64,000 nucleotides of DNA from Crotophaga sulcirostris (GCA_013397455.1 VYZB01000144.1:1366258-1430257), one strand, 5' to 3'; positions 49,718-63,313 are shown, counted from the stretch's first letter. A program made the numbers and translations. Notes: a model not told the origin generated them from the letters alone.

Positions 49718-50092
49718 TCACAGAATCACAGAATGGTAGGGGTTGAAAGGGACCTCTGGAGACCAGCTGGTCCAACCCCCCTTGCTAAAGCAGGCTTCAT
49801 CCAAAGCAGGTTTCACCCAAAGCAGGTTGTACAGGAACATCTCCAGAAAAGTTTTGAATATCTCCAGAGAAGGAGACTTCACAATCTCTCCGGACAGCCT
49901 GTTCCAGTGCTCCAGCACCCTCAGAGTAAATCCTTTCCTCATATTGAGGTGGAACTTCCTGCGCTCCAGTTTGTGTCCATTGTCCCTTGTCCTGTCACCG
50001 GGCACCACTGAAAAGAGTCTGGTCCAATCCTCTTGATATGCACCCTTTAGATATTTATGAGCATCGATAAGAACCCCTTTCAGTATTCTCAA
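49718..50092 (-). pseudogene. CR1 ORF2 C-terminal fragment read through into the 3'UTR
   Basis: The 124-codon frame starts near a YLKGAY segment and passes through DRTRDNGHKLERRKFHLNMR and LEHWNRLSGEIVKSPSLEIFK, the conserved CR1 tail. The usual stop is lost, so the frame reads on to the 3' tip of the element. It is not a functional protein. Confidence 0.85.
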
Positions 50093-50325
50093 GGCTAAAC
50101 AGACTCAGGTCCTTCAGTCTTTCCTGATGCTCCGGTCCCCTATGCCTCTTCATGGCCCTCCACGGGACTCCCTTCAGTATTTCTTGTCTTTCTTGACTTG
50201 AGAAGCTCAAAACTAGACTCAGTACTACAGATGCAGCCTCACTAGGGCACAGTAAAGGGAAGAACGACCTCCCTCAACCTGCTAACCATAGTGTTCTTAG
50301 TGCACTCCAGGACACCACTGGTTTT
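49718..50325 (-). mobile_element. CR1 LINE copy 5, 5'-truncated
   Basis: Minus-strand CR1 3' end. From the 5' side it holds a decayed 'LVRP' region, the ERLKDL/YL segment, the HWNRLSGE tail, a 3'UTR and terminal CACAGAAT units (49718-49735). It belongs to a different 3'UTR type from copy 1: three AAAGCAGG words spaced exactly 16 bp apart (49787, 49803, 49819) lie in its 3'UTR. Several frameshifts break the coding part. The 5' break is near 50325, where similarity fades after the C-to-G-rich 'GACACCACTGG' word. Confidence 0.92.
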
Positions 50326-52249
50326 CGATGAGGTCATCCATTTTATTTTATGTGTACTGGCTTTGTTCCCTTGCATCAAAAATATCTGATTCTTCACAGT
50401 GATTCCTGCTAGACCTTGTTCTGATAGGACAATTAGATGACATATTCCTAAAAAGCTAATATTGGTTTCATCTCTAATTATCATGTTAAATAGTGTCTGT
50501 ATATTACATTTCAGCAGAAAAGATTTTTTTGCCAACCATAAGCAATATAGAAAGGTTGCATAGGAAAAGTGCCTGTGGGTAGGCATTCATATTGTCTGAC
50601 ACAACTGGTGGATGCCATAGAGGTTTTGAGTGCACAACAAATGTTTTGATGGATGATTACCAAATTATTGGGACCTCTTTTCTAGGCTGTTGAGCAGTGT
50701 TATGTTGGGCTAAAAAGAGACACTGCTTGGATTCACTAAGGCAAAAGTCAATAGTATCTCCATGCAAAATGTGTGAATGATCAGTTGCTGTGTTATATCT
50801 TGTACTGTTTCAGCAGTCCAACATTTTGTACTGATATTGAATCTGTTCACAAGTCACCATCATAACATCACATCCATAAACCAGGATTTTTCCCTAAAGA
50901 TAGGACAAATATAGACCTCAATATAGACCCTCACCCCATTAGGTGGAGCAATATAATAAGAGCCCATTTAGATAATCCAAATCTGAAATGTTAGTGAATA
51001 GCACAGGGCAAATAAACACCCCACCCCAAACTCATCCTAAATGACTGCCTTAGCCACTGGGAAGTGGCTGAGCTGATGTGGCCTTCATTAAAATGGAACA
51101 GCCTCAGTGGCCAAAAATCTGAGGAATGTGACTTGTGAGAACTGGCCATTGCAGTCAGTGGTGCAAAAGGTAGGTCCACATCCAGACTCTGGAAAACAAC
51201 TGCTGTTTCCCCTTTGCTCATATTAATTCAAGACCTTTGCAAAATACTTCCAGACTAGGCAGGTTCTTCAGTTTTCCTACTGAACAAAGAATATCAGTCA
51301 ACCATTACTATTATCAGACTGCTTGCCCTTAACAGCTCCTGCATAACCTTAAACCGTTTGTTTATATATTTTATTTTTAGTTTGAACTATTTAGCTGTCA
51401 TTTACTGATCCTCAGTGCCCATGGAACCATCAATATGAAGCTGTGAACAAGTTCAAGACACAGGCAAAAGAGATATTTACAGACTAGACTGAGTGAGTTT
51501 CTTTTTTTCAATTTGGATAACTGGGGGATATCTGTGATTCTTATGTTTAATATTCTTCATAGTCTCCTGAGAAAAAAACCTAAAAATTGCAGGTTGAGAT
51601 GATATGCACTTTCATTCAAACCTCTCCATGACATTCAACTAAACTACTTCAGGCAGTCTTGCAATATTTAAAGTCTTGTCTCTATGTTTCGGTTCAAGAT
51701 TTTGTAGCTTAGTCAATGTAATCCCAGTAACCTTTAGCTCTGGGAGCCAGAATTAAATGGTAATCTAACCAAAATCTTTTTCACAGTCCTTTTGAAATAC
51801 TAGTATTTTCATTAGAGAATGTTCTCTTGCAGTTTCCAGGTCTGCATGTTTTAATATAGGAATGGCTGGCTAAAACCTAAGATTTCTGGACGGATATGTC
51901 AGTGAAGGCCTTGGAGGCCTGTGCACCTTATTCTGTGCCACATCTCTGACCTGAGTCTCCCAAGGACAAATACTGAAAACTGATATTATGCATTGACAAC
52001 GTATTTTAGTTAAGAAAATGCAGAAATGTAGGGTTAGAGTAGTATTTATGGGAGAAAATTGTCATTTTGAAATTCAGCTTTGTTTGCTCACTGACCATGA
52101 TTAGTCAGGCACGGCTAATTTTAATTCAGTGTCTGTAGATCAGAAATAGCACTGGGCCCCAGAAGTCAAATTAGAGCAGTCCCAGACTGCACTGTGCGCA
52201 GTTTACTGGGTCACACCAAAAAACTTCATTAGTAGCATAACATGTCAAA

Positions 52250-52560
52250 ATTAGTCACTTAAGAATGTAAACAGCTCCAGAAACAGGAACGAGCAGGCCT
52301 CCGGCCATCTGCTTTGTGTGTTAGCCCTGCTTTTTCACTGTAGGCACTGATTTTTGTTCACTCAGCCAGATGATCGTCGTCTTAGATTCAGCTGAGTGTC
52401 CTGAAGTAGCAGAGAGCTGGAATGTCAACAGATTGCGATGCCTTCCGGTAGGGGCACAAGGCTCTAGGCTCAGCAGGGAGGAGCAACATCAACAGCTGGT
52501 ACATCCCAGGACCTCTTTTCCATCTTCTCCTCTCATTTTTTTGCTACAGATGTGAGAAGC
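52250..52560. promoter_or_regulatory. Candidate conserved noncoding block
   Basis: Includes a perfect forkhead word TGTAAACA (52266-52273), an E-box CAGCTG (52389-52394), a TEAD-type GGAATGT (52419-52425) and CpGs near 52302, 52374, 52377 and 52436. Composition is balanced, with no repeat match. The 61-codon frame at 52370 has no recognisable feature. Confidence 0.33.
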
Positions 52561-52999
52561 AAACGATCTTGTCATTATTAGCAAAGACACTCTGGTGTAA
52601 CCCTACACTCCTTTTAACTCAAGCCACTGACAAACTGTTCTCCCTCATCCTCCCCCACACCACTCTCTTTCCTTCCCTTTCACCTCTCTCCTCGCTCTGT
52701 TCTCTGCTATTCTGACATTCTGAATTTGAATTTGGCATACAGACTTTTTTGTTGGAAATCATATTTTCTATATAGTATATTTTTTCTGCTGGTTCTGCAG
52801 TAGCTGATTCTTATGGGCCTGATTCCTCCTTCTAGATTTATTTGAGTTAAATTCTATTGAGATATATTTGTATATTTGTAAATTTATATAAAATAGCATA
52901 GAGATATGGAATAGAAATAATTAATTTTAAACAAATTTTGGCACTAAAAATACGGAAAGTCTACACTAGCCATGCAATCAGAAAACAAATCCTAACATG

Positions 53000-53200
53000 C
53001 ATGATCAAAAGAAAATATTAAAAAGCCTCTGAACAGCAGTAGCAGCATCAATTGCCAGTTCATATAAAAGAGTCAGTAGGGAATCAGGCAATTGCTGTGC
53101 AAAGAATAAACCAATCATTTCTTAAAAAATAGCGATCAGCTGATGGCCATTTAATTAAACCGTTTGCATAACATTTGTGATTTTTAATGGAATTTCAGGA
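53000..53200. promoter_or_regulatory. Candidate E-box/homeodomain/POU block
   Basis: CAGCTG (53137-53142), the palindrome TTTAATTAAA (53150-53159) and an octamer-like TTTGCATA (53163-53170) are packed in 34 bp. CCAAT lies near 53111. It is not repetitive. Motif packing suggests a neural-type enhancer core, by inference. Confidence 0.33.
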
Positions 53201-56200
53201 GAGGTTACAGGGAAGAGTTGGAAGATAAGATTTACTACAGATACAGAAAGCTTTCATTTCTTTGCTAAATACATAGTGTTTCAACATACTGTCATTCACA
53301 TCAATAGACTGAGAGTCAAAATATATGAACATAGAAATAACTTGTGGAAAAATCATCCTAACTTTAACTGAGAAGTAAATATTAGTTGGTAGTGTCATTA
53401 CTGTACAGTCATGCTTTAGAAATGTTAAGGATCAAAGCGAGAGGAAATGCCTTACGCCAGAGATTGAAAACTCACTTTCAGAGTTAATGAACTGCTCCAG
53501 AGATCTGTGTTGAGAGAAAAAAAAATGGCATTGAGAAAAGGCCTAGTGAAAAAAACTCATTTCATTTGCTGATGAAAAAAATGCAAAACGATAGACATCC
53601 TCATATCAAAATCATGATGAACTTAAACACTAATATTTCAGTATATCTATTAATCAGTGGGAATGAGGAAGAAACATCTCCTAAGAATTGAGGAGGGGGG
53701 GGCATTTTGGTGAACTTTTGCTGCATTTCAAGCTTCTGACAAGTATTGGAGAAAGGATATTAAACTTAACAGGGCCCTGATATGATTAACTACACCTATT
53801 ATATTTTATGTGAAATGCATCAACTTTACTTCTGAACTTGGTATCGTACCAGTTATTAGGACAGAAATTATAAAATAGGAAAGGCATGCATTAGGATCTA
53901 TAAACCAGGAAAACTTTATTCTCATTTGTATACCCCAACTATGTTAATGATGTAGCTTCTCTGTCATTAGCAGAGAACCTGAATATGTGGCAAACTTTGA
54001 GTGAGGTTCTATTTGTCACTGCCCTGTATCAAACCTGTTGGAGGAGAAGGGGCAGGTTGGTCACTGCAGTCCTTCAGCCTTCTGGCAGTCCTGATCCTGG
54101 AGTCAGACTGGAAGGATATCTAACCTACCTCAACTGAGTTAATCATAAATGTTAAGAATATTTTCATTAAATGACCATAATGATATGATGAGTATTTTAT
54201 ATAAAATATCTTGTCCTCTTCTCAACCTCTCAATGTTCCTGTTAAAGCTCAGATCACTGTGTACAGAGGAATGAAAGATTCATGAGCTAGAAAGGCAGTG
54301 AAGGAAGAGGAACATGACTCTGTAATAGTGATGGTCAGCATACTTGGTAAGGCAGCAGCGTATCTAAATGAGACTAGTGTCAGCCTATACTCATGTCTTC
54401 ACAGACTGATATTGCCCCTCATCTCTTCTTGCCAACTGGGCTCCTATTTAAAAGTTGCCTTTGGACTTAGCCAAATCCCTTGCAATCAGCAAGAATGTAC
54501 TAAAAGTGGAAGTTACACAATACTCTCACCTTCCTGTTTTCTGCTGTACACCTATTAACACATCATATTTTATTTTGTGGTATCATTGCACATGGTAGTA
54601 CCATGATATATTTTTTTTATTATGAAAAGTTCACATGGCACTGATCATTCTTATGTTGTTATTTAGTGATTAGGTTGCTCAGGATATATAACAGCAAGAG
54701 TCTTTAATTTCTACTGGTTCTCTTCCTAATTCTATAATAAACTTACCTGGGTAGGATCAACACTAAGTAAGTTTTAGCACCTCCATGTTATTTAAGTAGT
54801 CTTGGGGAAAAAGTCAGTTGGCATAATGAGTCTGAAAAATGTTTGGCGGTCACACGGGCAAATATTTAAATCACAGTTGTATTGGTCTTGCGATGAAATA
54901 CCCTGGAAACTTCCTGCAATATAGTGTATTGTCTTTCTTATCCAAGAAAAAAGCAGATCAATCTAACCTCTCTGTTAATTTACCCCAAAAGTTTTGTGTA
55001 TAGAATCATTACAGATGCTTTGATGGAAGGATCAAGTTGTACCTGTACAAAAATGTCAACAAATCTAGTCAAGTACAACCACAATAGGTCCTGCACACTT
55101 GTTGTCCAGTCAGTTTAACCTTGATAACATCTATCAAAGTCCTATCTATTGCTCACTCTTCTTCTCTAGGGAAGTACAGTAAGGATAGGAGAGAGGTGTG
55201 TTTTGCCTCAGATAACAGGAAAATATGGATAACAGAAAACAAATGTAAATTAGGCTGTGAATTTTGTATATTCACCTTTGAAAAAATTGGTCAGTAGATT
55301 TCTGTAGAGGGTGGGAAAACAGGAATCCGTGAGGAATTCTAAAGCAACACTGAAGTTTATGTGTCTTCAATAATATGACATGGTGATCATTGATATAGGC
55401 ACAATTTAAACAGATCCTCTTATTACTGTTACTCATTTGCATTGGTTTCTTTTCTACTCATAAATTTATGCTAAGAAAACAAGTTAGTACATTAAAGTGG
55501 TCTTTGGGAGTGTGGAAAGGAATATGATAAATCTTTAAGTTCAAACTTATGACAAGAAAGCTCAGTTCTTTGGAAAAAGTTGCCTTACAGAATAACATTT
55601 TCATTTTACTTATATAGCATGATGTGTTGTAAAAGCTAGTTAGCAGATATTCAGTTAATGCAGGATATCAGCATATTTTTTATAAATGTAAATGAATATT
55701 GTTTATATTTTGTATACTTCCTTCTTCCAGTTTGGTTTTCCTCAGTGCCATGCATCCTTTTTTTTTATTTCCCATCTAGACAGAAAGAGCCATACAGTCA
55801 TCCTGATGACAAATACGCAGCAGCACTAGGCACAAGAAGGTCTGTGCAATCTTCATCACAAAAAAAATAATGCAGCAAATAATTTACAATACTGGATCAG
55901 ACTAAGTTGCTGATATCAAGTAGAAGCATGCTTCTGTCCAAAACAAACATGTCCCATATGACAGTTCCATTATATTAAAAAGCAAAAAGTGGGAGTTGCA
56001 TGTAGTACAATGCAAATCATAGTTCGATTACGGAATACTTTGGATTAATAAATTATGATCTTGTTTAAAGGGTGATTCATCTGGTAAAAAAGAAATGATC
56101 TCGAGTACTTCAGAGGCTTAGGTTAAAGCTTTCTTCTTTTTTGAAAATATGGAGTTTTGATTTTTTTTTCTTTGGATTGCAGAGTGCACTTATCATAATT

Positions 56201-59200
56201 AGTATGTGCCACTTTTGCAGTGCATGTTGTTAGGAATTGTGCTTAATCCTTTGAAGAGGGGATCCAGATGCTTCTTATTTGTGTGGGTTATCTGTAAAAG
56301 CACAGAAATTTGTAGCGATCAATGGACTCAGTGCAAGGTCAAGTAGCTGGTAACAACTGGTACACGTTACCCAGAAAGTATGAAGAGGCCAACTTTGACC
56401 CTCACAGCAAACATCAAATTCCCTTGCACAGGAGAAAACCCTGATGGGGCAGCCCAGAGTCTTTTGCTGTGTCATGTACTACTGTTGTAAATTATTAATT
56501 AATGTAAGTTGCTCAGTCTAAATCGGAAGTGTAACAAGATGTCCATACTAGGCAAAAGAGAGTTATGTGGACAAGCTGCTGTATGGGGCACAAGCATTTA
56601 AGTGAAGCAAGACTAGATGGACCCTGCTGTCCCTCTCCTTATCCTTCTCCTTGAGCAGAGGAAGAAGGCAGGATTTGGGCCCCCAGTAGGCACCTCCGAA
56701 GCCATTAAGTCACTCCACTTCCAACACCTCTAAGTACAGAGCCTTTTCAAGTTTCCATTCTCTCTTCCCCTCACGAAATGGTCCTTGCTTTCAGTTAGGG
56801 TCAAAAATGCCTTCTAAGACCTTTGTCAATATTCATGTTATATATTAATATGGCAGTTGCTCTCAAAAGTCAATGGAGAAATCAGAAACCCAGTCGACTT
56901 TTCTGTTATGACATCCTTTTTGCACATAGGCTGTATTTATAACCTCCGCTTCCCTCCCAGATATCCATTCATTCCACAGATTATATGGAATTAAAAACCA
57001 CTTGGAGCCACAATTTGGAAAAAAAAAAAACTATATTAGAAAAATACTTTATTTTTTTGCATTTGATTTAAGAGATAGAACAAGAATCATTTTTACTAGT
57101 CAGTTTTAGTTTGTTCCCTAATATATTCAGCCAATAATACAGTTCAAAAACCTCAGTAAATGAAAGTGATAACTTTCTTTTCTTCACTTCACTGTGATAA
57201 AATTGACCATAGTAAAACCAGTTCCCAGGAGAAATAGGATATATTCATAAGCTTTGTTTTTTATGACAAAATGTGTGATTCTTTCTTGTTCTAAGTTCAT
57301 GACTCCCTTTTGATAAAGTGATGGACCTCCTCATGCTGCTTAAATTCACTTCCTTCTCCTATTCAGAGAATGCCTCATAGCTTTGGGAAGTCAATCTCCC
57401 TTCAGGGAGAGAACAGGAATGATAGGGGTTGGTTTGGTTTGGTCTTCTAATTTCTCTTCTAGAACAGCGCAAGTGACTGTCAGAGATACACAGAGGGGCC
57501 TTCAGCCCAGCAGAACTTTCCTGCAAACCTTGCTTGGGTTCCCTGTTCAGCTTTGTGTTTTATTTCAGTTTTAATAGAAAAATGATGATTCATCTCTCTC
57601 TTTTTTTTTTTTAATCTTTGTTGGTGTGTGAGAATATGTCATGTTACCTTCAGGCTAATGTAGGCACCCTTTTGACAGGCCTGGGAAAGCACAGGGAAGT
57701 GCTACTTTCTGCTTATCTGGCTTTTTCACCTCAAAGAGTCTCCAGTTGTTTCAGTCTTATATTTGCAGTAATTTCTTCAAAAAGGAAGACAAGTTAAAAA
57801 ACTGGCAAAAGTTCCCATAAATAAGTACAAAAGCATGTTTTTCTTGTCTTCAGGACACACTTCTTCGAGACAAGGAAAGCTCAGAGAAAATAAAATATTT
57901 GATGTACAATTTTGGTGATATTAAGAAGCAATTGTGCCTGAGAAACGAAAACACTTGTAAGGAGTACTAAACAATTCATCTGGTCCTTTGCCTTTTAATC
58001 AGAACATTATCCTGCCATTCTTTTCTTTTTCTTATTATTAATCTTCACCACATCTTCATGTTTTCTTGTTCTGCCTTTTCCTTTTTTGTCTAAAAGCATC
58101 CTTCAAAATTTGCAAAAACAAGTCTATGTTTACACATTTGAAAAACATTAAACTTATAGAAATTTCATTATCCAGTGCTTACAATTCAAGAAGCTAGGCA
58201 GTTTTTAAATTTATATGAGCAGCATATAGGTGGACCTTCTCCCCAAGGTTTGTTGTTTTTTAAAATTCATTCTGTACATAATCAGTATTTAGAATTACTG
58301 CTTTGATACGGAACACTCAATGAACTCACTAAAAAATTAAATAACCACTTCTGTAAAACAATTGTAAATACTCCCGGTTGTAAAACAAAAGCTCTGCGTG
58401 CTTCATTTTTATGAGAAAGGAATATCATTGTAAAAATATTCAGTCTTGTAATCAATAAACATAACCTTCCAGAGTTATCTTCACGTTTTACTTGCAACCA
58501 TTATCAGCTCTGCGCTATGAAGGTCATTTTATGGAAAGTACACATATCATGTGTGACAAAGGTAACATGCTACCTGAGTATCTATGTTTCCAGAAGAATG
58601 TTACAATAGGCTATAACAGTAAAATTAAATACTAATTCTGAACTACATTATCTTTTAGAAATGTCAGTTTTACAGAGATAATGATTGAAAAGCAAGCATT
58701 ATTCCTTGGTTTTGTTCTATATACTATTAATTCTCTCAAACCTGGTATGTGGCATTTCAAATACAAAACTAGAATTTTCTCTGTGCTTTCAGCTTCATAG
58801 TAAGAACACAAACTTCCCAAGGCGAGCTGTTTGTTTTCAGACTTTTCCTTCCACCTCATCTTTCTCCAACACCAAGGATAATGTTTTCTGGGAAGAGGAG
58901 TTTAGTTTTGTTTTTAATATGGTAGTTCCTTTAAACACATCAGCATCTGGAAACTAAGTAGTTCTGCTAGAAATCTGGGCACAGTATCTTAACTGAGTGC
59001 AGCCAGTTTAACATCAGAGTCTGAAGAACTCTCTATTCAGGCCAGATGCTTGTAACATCTCTAAAGGTTCTTTGATTAATTGAGGTGAAACCACCCTGTA
59101 TAACAGGGTCAGCACACACAAGCTTTCATTATTTTCTTCATTTACATCAATTAGAATTATGGAGGGCCTGGGGCTACTCCTGACTTCTAAAAACATGATC

Positions 59201-59811
59201 TACTCCTAGGTGATGTTTAAATAGAGCACCAGAAAAACTAAATCATATTTCATTAACAAATAAAAATTATTTCTTTCATAAACTACTGCAAGATTTATAC
59301 TAAGTGTATTGCTAATGGAAGTCACTAACATATATCACTCAAGGTGGTCAGACTCTGAAGAACTGGAACCTTATGTATATCACGACAATCAATCTAAATA
59401 CAGTGAATTTCATTTTTTGCACAATCTACAGTCAGGAAAGAATGAACATCAACTCCAGCAGATTTTGTGAATTCCAGTTTTCTTTTCATGACAGCTTATT
59501 TAAATGGTGTGCAAACCACTGTTTTGTATTATGGCTCAACTGGAGAATGCTTTTACCAGACTGAAGAAAAAAGAAATTAAGTTCAGGTCCTCCACCTTGA
59601 AAGTTAGATGAAAGGAGTAACTACCACACATGTAGGTGACATAGTATATCACATGTCAGAATTAGAGAGGTATTCCAGAAGTGAATGAAAAGAAACATGG
59701 TATTGATAATATTGTAATTTTCTATGGTCCAGTGTGTAACAGTAGACATCTCTCCTGTGGATGTTTTGTTCAAGGTGAAATCAATGCCACATTTTCCTTC
59801 ACTCAATGTAA

Positions 59812-59904
59812 GTTACTGCGAGTCACTGTAGTCTTGTCCAGCAAAGCAAAATTTGACTCGCCAAGTGTTTTATCGACATGTGCAAGTCAATTACTTGCAG
59901 TAAC
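59812..59904. repeat. Weak fold-back
   Basis: GTTACTGC (59812-59819) and its complement GCAGTAAC (59897-59904) are separated by 77 bp. The arms extend only imperfectly, so this could be chance. Confidence 0.35.
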
Positions 59905-61189
59905 ATTATTGCTGCAAATATGGTAAATATTTGTGCAAATTTTAATAAAATTGTTCTGGATGGTTGAATAATATGTTTTGTTAAATAACATTGGGTCCAC
60001 ACTGTGGCTGTAAATACAACGATATAGTACTATGAAACTAAATACCCCTTCTTTTGTGTGGAAGGTTTTCTACTTACTCCACGTTATTTTACCCATTTCC
60101 TTTCCATGCCTCAGTAACCCCCCCCTAGCCTGTAAGGCTAATGACCATATTTATCCACAGTCAGAGACAGGCAATAGTAGAAATGGAGCTGGGGAATAGG
60201 TATTTTCCATTACTTTTATCTGAAGTAAGAAGAAAAGACAATGACTGGTATTATTAATAGAGGTGCTGGACAAGAGGGGAATGGTCTTGCTCTGGCAGCA
60301 GGAAAAGCGTACAGGTATAGCCTTCTGATGAAGTCCAAGCATGTCATCAACCACCCAAACAGTTTATAGTTACTCTCTGATCTGTGGTCTTTGGCGATCC
60401 TCCAGATTTAGAAGAGGAGAGGGCTAAGATGGTCTCACAGAAACCACAGCATGTTCTATCTTCTTTTCCTTTTTTTCTTTTTAACATTTGTCCATCTCTT
60501 CATCTTCCAGAATATGAACAGGAAAAGCAAATTTTGCAACAGCTCTCGTAAACTGTCCTGACACTTAAAAAAAAATCTGGTCTGCCTGTGTCTATAACAA
60601 TCACATTTGAATATATTTTTTGCCCATTAATTCTTGCATTCATACAGTTTAAAATCCAGCACTACTTTTCAAAACTACCTGCTTCACACAGTGGGAAGCA
60701 AAAGATACTCAGCTTTTCAGATTGCTAACAGTATAACTGTAATATGCTAAAACACAGGCTAGACCACAATTCATGGAAGAAAGCCGTGTTCTAGGGCTAC
60801 ATTAAACTTTTAGAATGTATCAAACATTAAGAATTAACTGTTATTAGGACACCTAGACACCTGACTGTCTAGAGAGGGCTGTTGTAGTCAACTTCAGGCA
60901 TAGAGATACAAGAAAAAAGAAAGGAGAAGGAATTTGGGTTTAATATGATACAGAGAACACAGTTGTATTCACTATAGTGGAAAAGCCAATTTTAAAGGAT
61001 AAGATAGAAAAGTTAGCTTGTGCTTGTAAGTAACAAGAAGCACTGCAAAGGTAAAGACTCAAGGGTGGTGATCTGTTTGATACAGTTTTATCAGTTGTTC
61101 TTCAAGACTCTTGGTCATGGGTCCTTACCTGAGCAGTTAGAATCTATTAGAAGCCTTCTGTGCAGAGGGGTTTCTGACTAACTTTGAAA

Positions 61190-61760
61190 TTTTACACAAT
61201 ATCTTGTGTCATGTTAAAAAGGTAAAGGGTCCTACGTATGACTAAGAAAGGAAAGACCTCCCATCAGAATCAACTTGTCTATCAGTGTCCAAAGAGGGAC
61301 TTTCACTAAACAGTCTTACAAGTTTGACTTGCTCAACTAGGCCTGCCAGTGTCCGCGAAGAGGACTCTCACTGAGTAGTTTCACAAGCTCAATAGACAAA
61401 TGTTTGTCAGTCAGAACCCTATATTCACTAATCAGATTCATAAAACTGAATCGATAAAACAATTCGTTGAAGCAATAGGTATAACAAGTTTGAGATTGCT
61501 GATGATAAGTTCACCCAATGCATAATCAAGCCAGATCTACAAATTAAGCCCTTATGGTTAATTGGAATTTCTCAGGTAACATCCAACATAGTCAGAGGGG
61601 CAAATCTTACCAAGACAGTGTCCCTGGCTGGGGAGGAGAGAAAGAATCAGGCCCGTTGACCCATCCTGTAGTTGGAGTTCCCATCCTCAAAATAGAGCAT
61701 TCTAAATCGCAGATTTATACTCTTGGTGATTCTTAGTGAGGTGGGACTAAGTCAATTATC
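61190..61760. mobile_element. Possible old LTR or repeat fragment with internal duplication
   Basis: A segment with a clear imperfect tandem duplication: the unit starting CAGTGTCC at 61283 recurs at 61347 (64-bp period), with roughly three quarters of about 45 positions matching. The wording (long runs of promoter-like sequence, no coding frame, GGCTGGGGAGGAGAG near 61627) resembles avian ERV LTR or leader sequence from memory. I found no clean TG...CA ends or target duplication. Other readings are an ordinary local duplication or a lncRNA exon. Confidence 0.35.
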
Positions 61761-62738
61761 AGATGTCAATTGACCCTTAGCAAATAACAAGTCCAGTATC
61801 CCACATTGTGTTTGTTTTGAGTACTGCTTTCTGTTTTCATGTTGCATAGTTTGAGAACTTGAGGAGCTTACGGTTTACTGTTTCACAGATCTTGGGGGGG
61901 AAGAAAGAAGGTGGTCTTCGAAGAAGTGCTTAACAAGAACCTACTCAAATATTGTCGATCAGAGGTTTTCTATGATAAACACATTTGTGGCCATTCTGAG
62001 TATATAGCTCAGGACCCTGCCAAACTGAGTCATGTCTGAATAGAGTTCACTGGCAGAAATGTGCATTGTTGCTGTGCCTGGGCTGTACTAGCACCCTGCA
62101 GATCACTCTGAATAAAAAACTTAGTTCTAGCAGCTGTTATTTGTAAGTGCCAAGAAAGAAGAGGCTATAAACTACTTGGAAACTTTGTGGCTGGTAAATC
62201 ACATGTGGTTTTTTGTTCCAAATTTCCCGTTCAGTTTGAGGTGAAATGAATGAGGAAAATACATTACATTTGGTGGTTAAATGCTGCATGACACTTAGAT
62301 GGGTAGGATTCTCATTCCACTTGTTGCTATACAAAGATTGGCCCCAGAATGAAAAAGTATTTTTCCACGTGATGAGTTGCTGTATGAACAGTAGATAGCT
62401 TAAACAAATATGGAAAACAGTAGGTAAGTACTGAGGCACTATCAATTACCACAAAGTACACTTTCTCAGTTCGTTTGCAAAAGTTCGCAGACCTTGTCAG
62501 CAATTCCCAGAATGTGGTGGTTTTTACATGACTTTATGTTCCATCCTGAAACTTGTTAACAACTTTAATCAAACAATACTTAAATTTACAAATAAATCCA
62601 AATGCATTGCAGCAGAATTGTACTGAAGACAGCATTACTTAAACACCTAGTTCCTGGGTGGTAATGAACACCACAGTAGTTCTTGCAAGCTAGGCATAGA
62701 TAGCAAAGGCACAGAGTTCATCACATGTATTAGATATT

Positions 62739-62996
62739 GTGGATGAAAAGCTGGACATTAGCTCAAAATGTGCACTTGCAGTTCAAAAAGCCAATCATAC
62801 CCTGAGTTGCTTCAAAAGAATTGTGACCAGCAGGCCAGGGGAGGAGATTCTGACCCTCTGCTCTGCTCCAGTGAGACCGCACCTGGAGCACTGCGTTCAA
62901 CTCTGGGGGTCTCAGCATAAAAAAGACATGGATCTGTTAGACCAGGTCCAGAGTAGGGCCATAAAAATGAGCAGAGGAATGGAACTTCTCTTGTGA
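62739..62996 (+). pseudogene. CR1 ORF2 fragment, upstream frame
   Basis: An 85-codon open stretch with DEKLDISSKCALAVQKAN, a 'CFKRIVTSRPGEEI' segment, VRPHLEHCVQLWG and DQVQSRAIKMSRGMELL, the usual CR1 order. It ends in a stop where the element would continue with the LREL.LFSLEKR segment, which is shifted. Confidence 0.87.
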
Positions 62997-63061
62997 AGTA
63001 AGGCTGAGAGAGCAGGGGTTGTTCAGCCTGGAGAAGAGAAGGTTCCAGGTAAGACCTTGTT

Positions 63062-63313
63062 TTGGCCTTTCGGTACTTGAAGGGAGTTTATAACAAAAAT
63101 GAGGACAAATGTTTTAGCAGAACCTGCTGCAATAGGATAAGGATTAATGGTTTTAAACTAAAAGAGGGTAGATTTAGAATAGGCATAAGGAAAAAATTTT
63201 TTACCACGGGGATCATGAAACAGTGGAACAGGTTGCCCAGAGAGGTGGTAGATGTGCCATCCCTGGGAACATTCAAGATCAGGTTGGATGGGGCTCTGAG
63301 CAATGCAATCTAG
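63062..63313 (+). pseudogene. CR1 ORF2 C-terminal tail fragment
   Basis: An 83-codon frame with YLKGVYNKNEDKCFSRTCC, then LKEGRFRIGIRKKFFTTGI and KQWNRLPREVVDVPSLGTFK, ending with RLDGALSNAI. This is the canonical C-terminal tail of avian CR1 ORF2. It is separated from the upstream fragment by a frame change. Confidence 0.88.

Larger units (their letters stand above)
50326..62738. other. Long unique noncoding stretch
   Basis: About 12 kb without a gene I can support. Candidate regulatory blocks lie at 52.25-52.56 and 53.0-53.2 kb, a weak fold-back at 59.8-59.9 kb, and an LTR-like segment at 61.2-61.75 kb. A-runs (about 57021-57031) and T-runs (about 57600-57613) are simple tracts. The 100-odd-codon frames here have no domains. 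Confidence 0.55.

Noticed and set aside
50242..50586. 114-codon minus-strand open frame
   Set aside because: It begins inside CR1 copy 5 and continues into flanking unique DNA, so it is a chance fusion.
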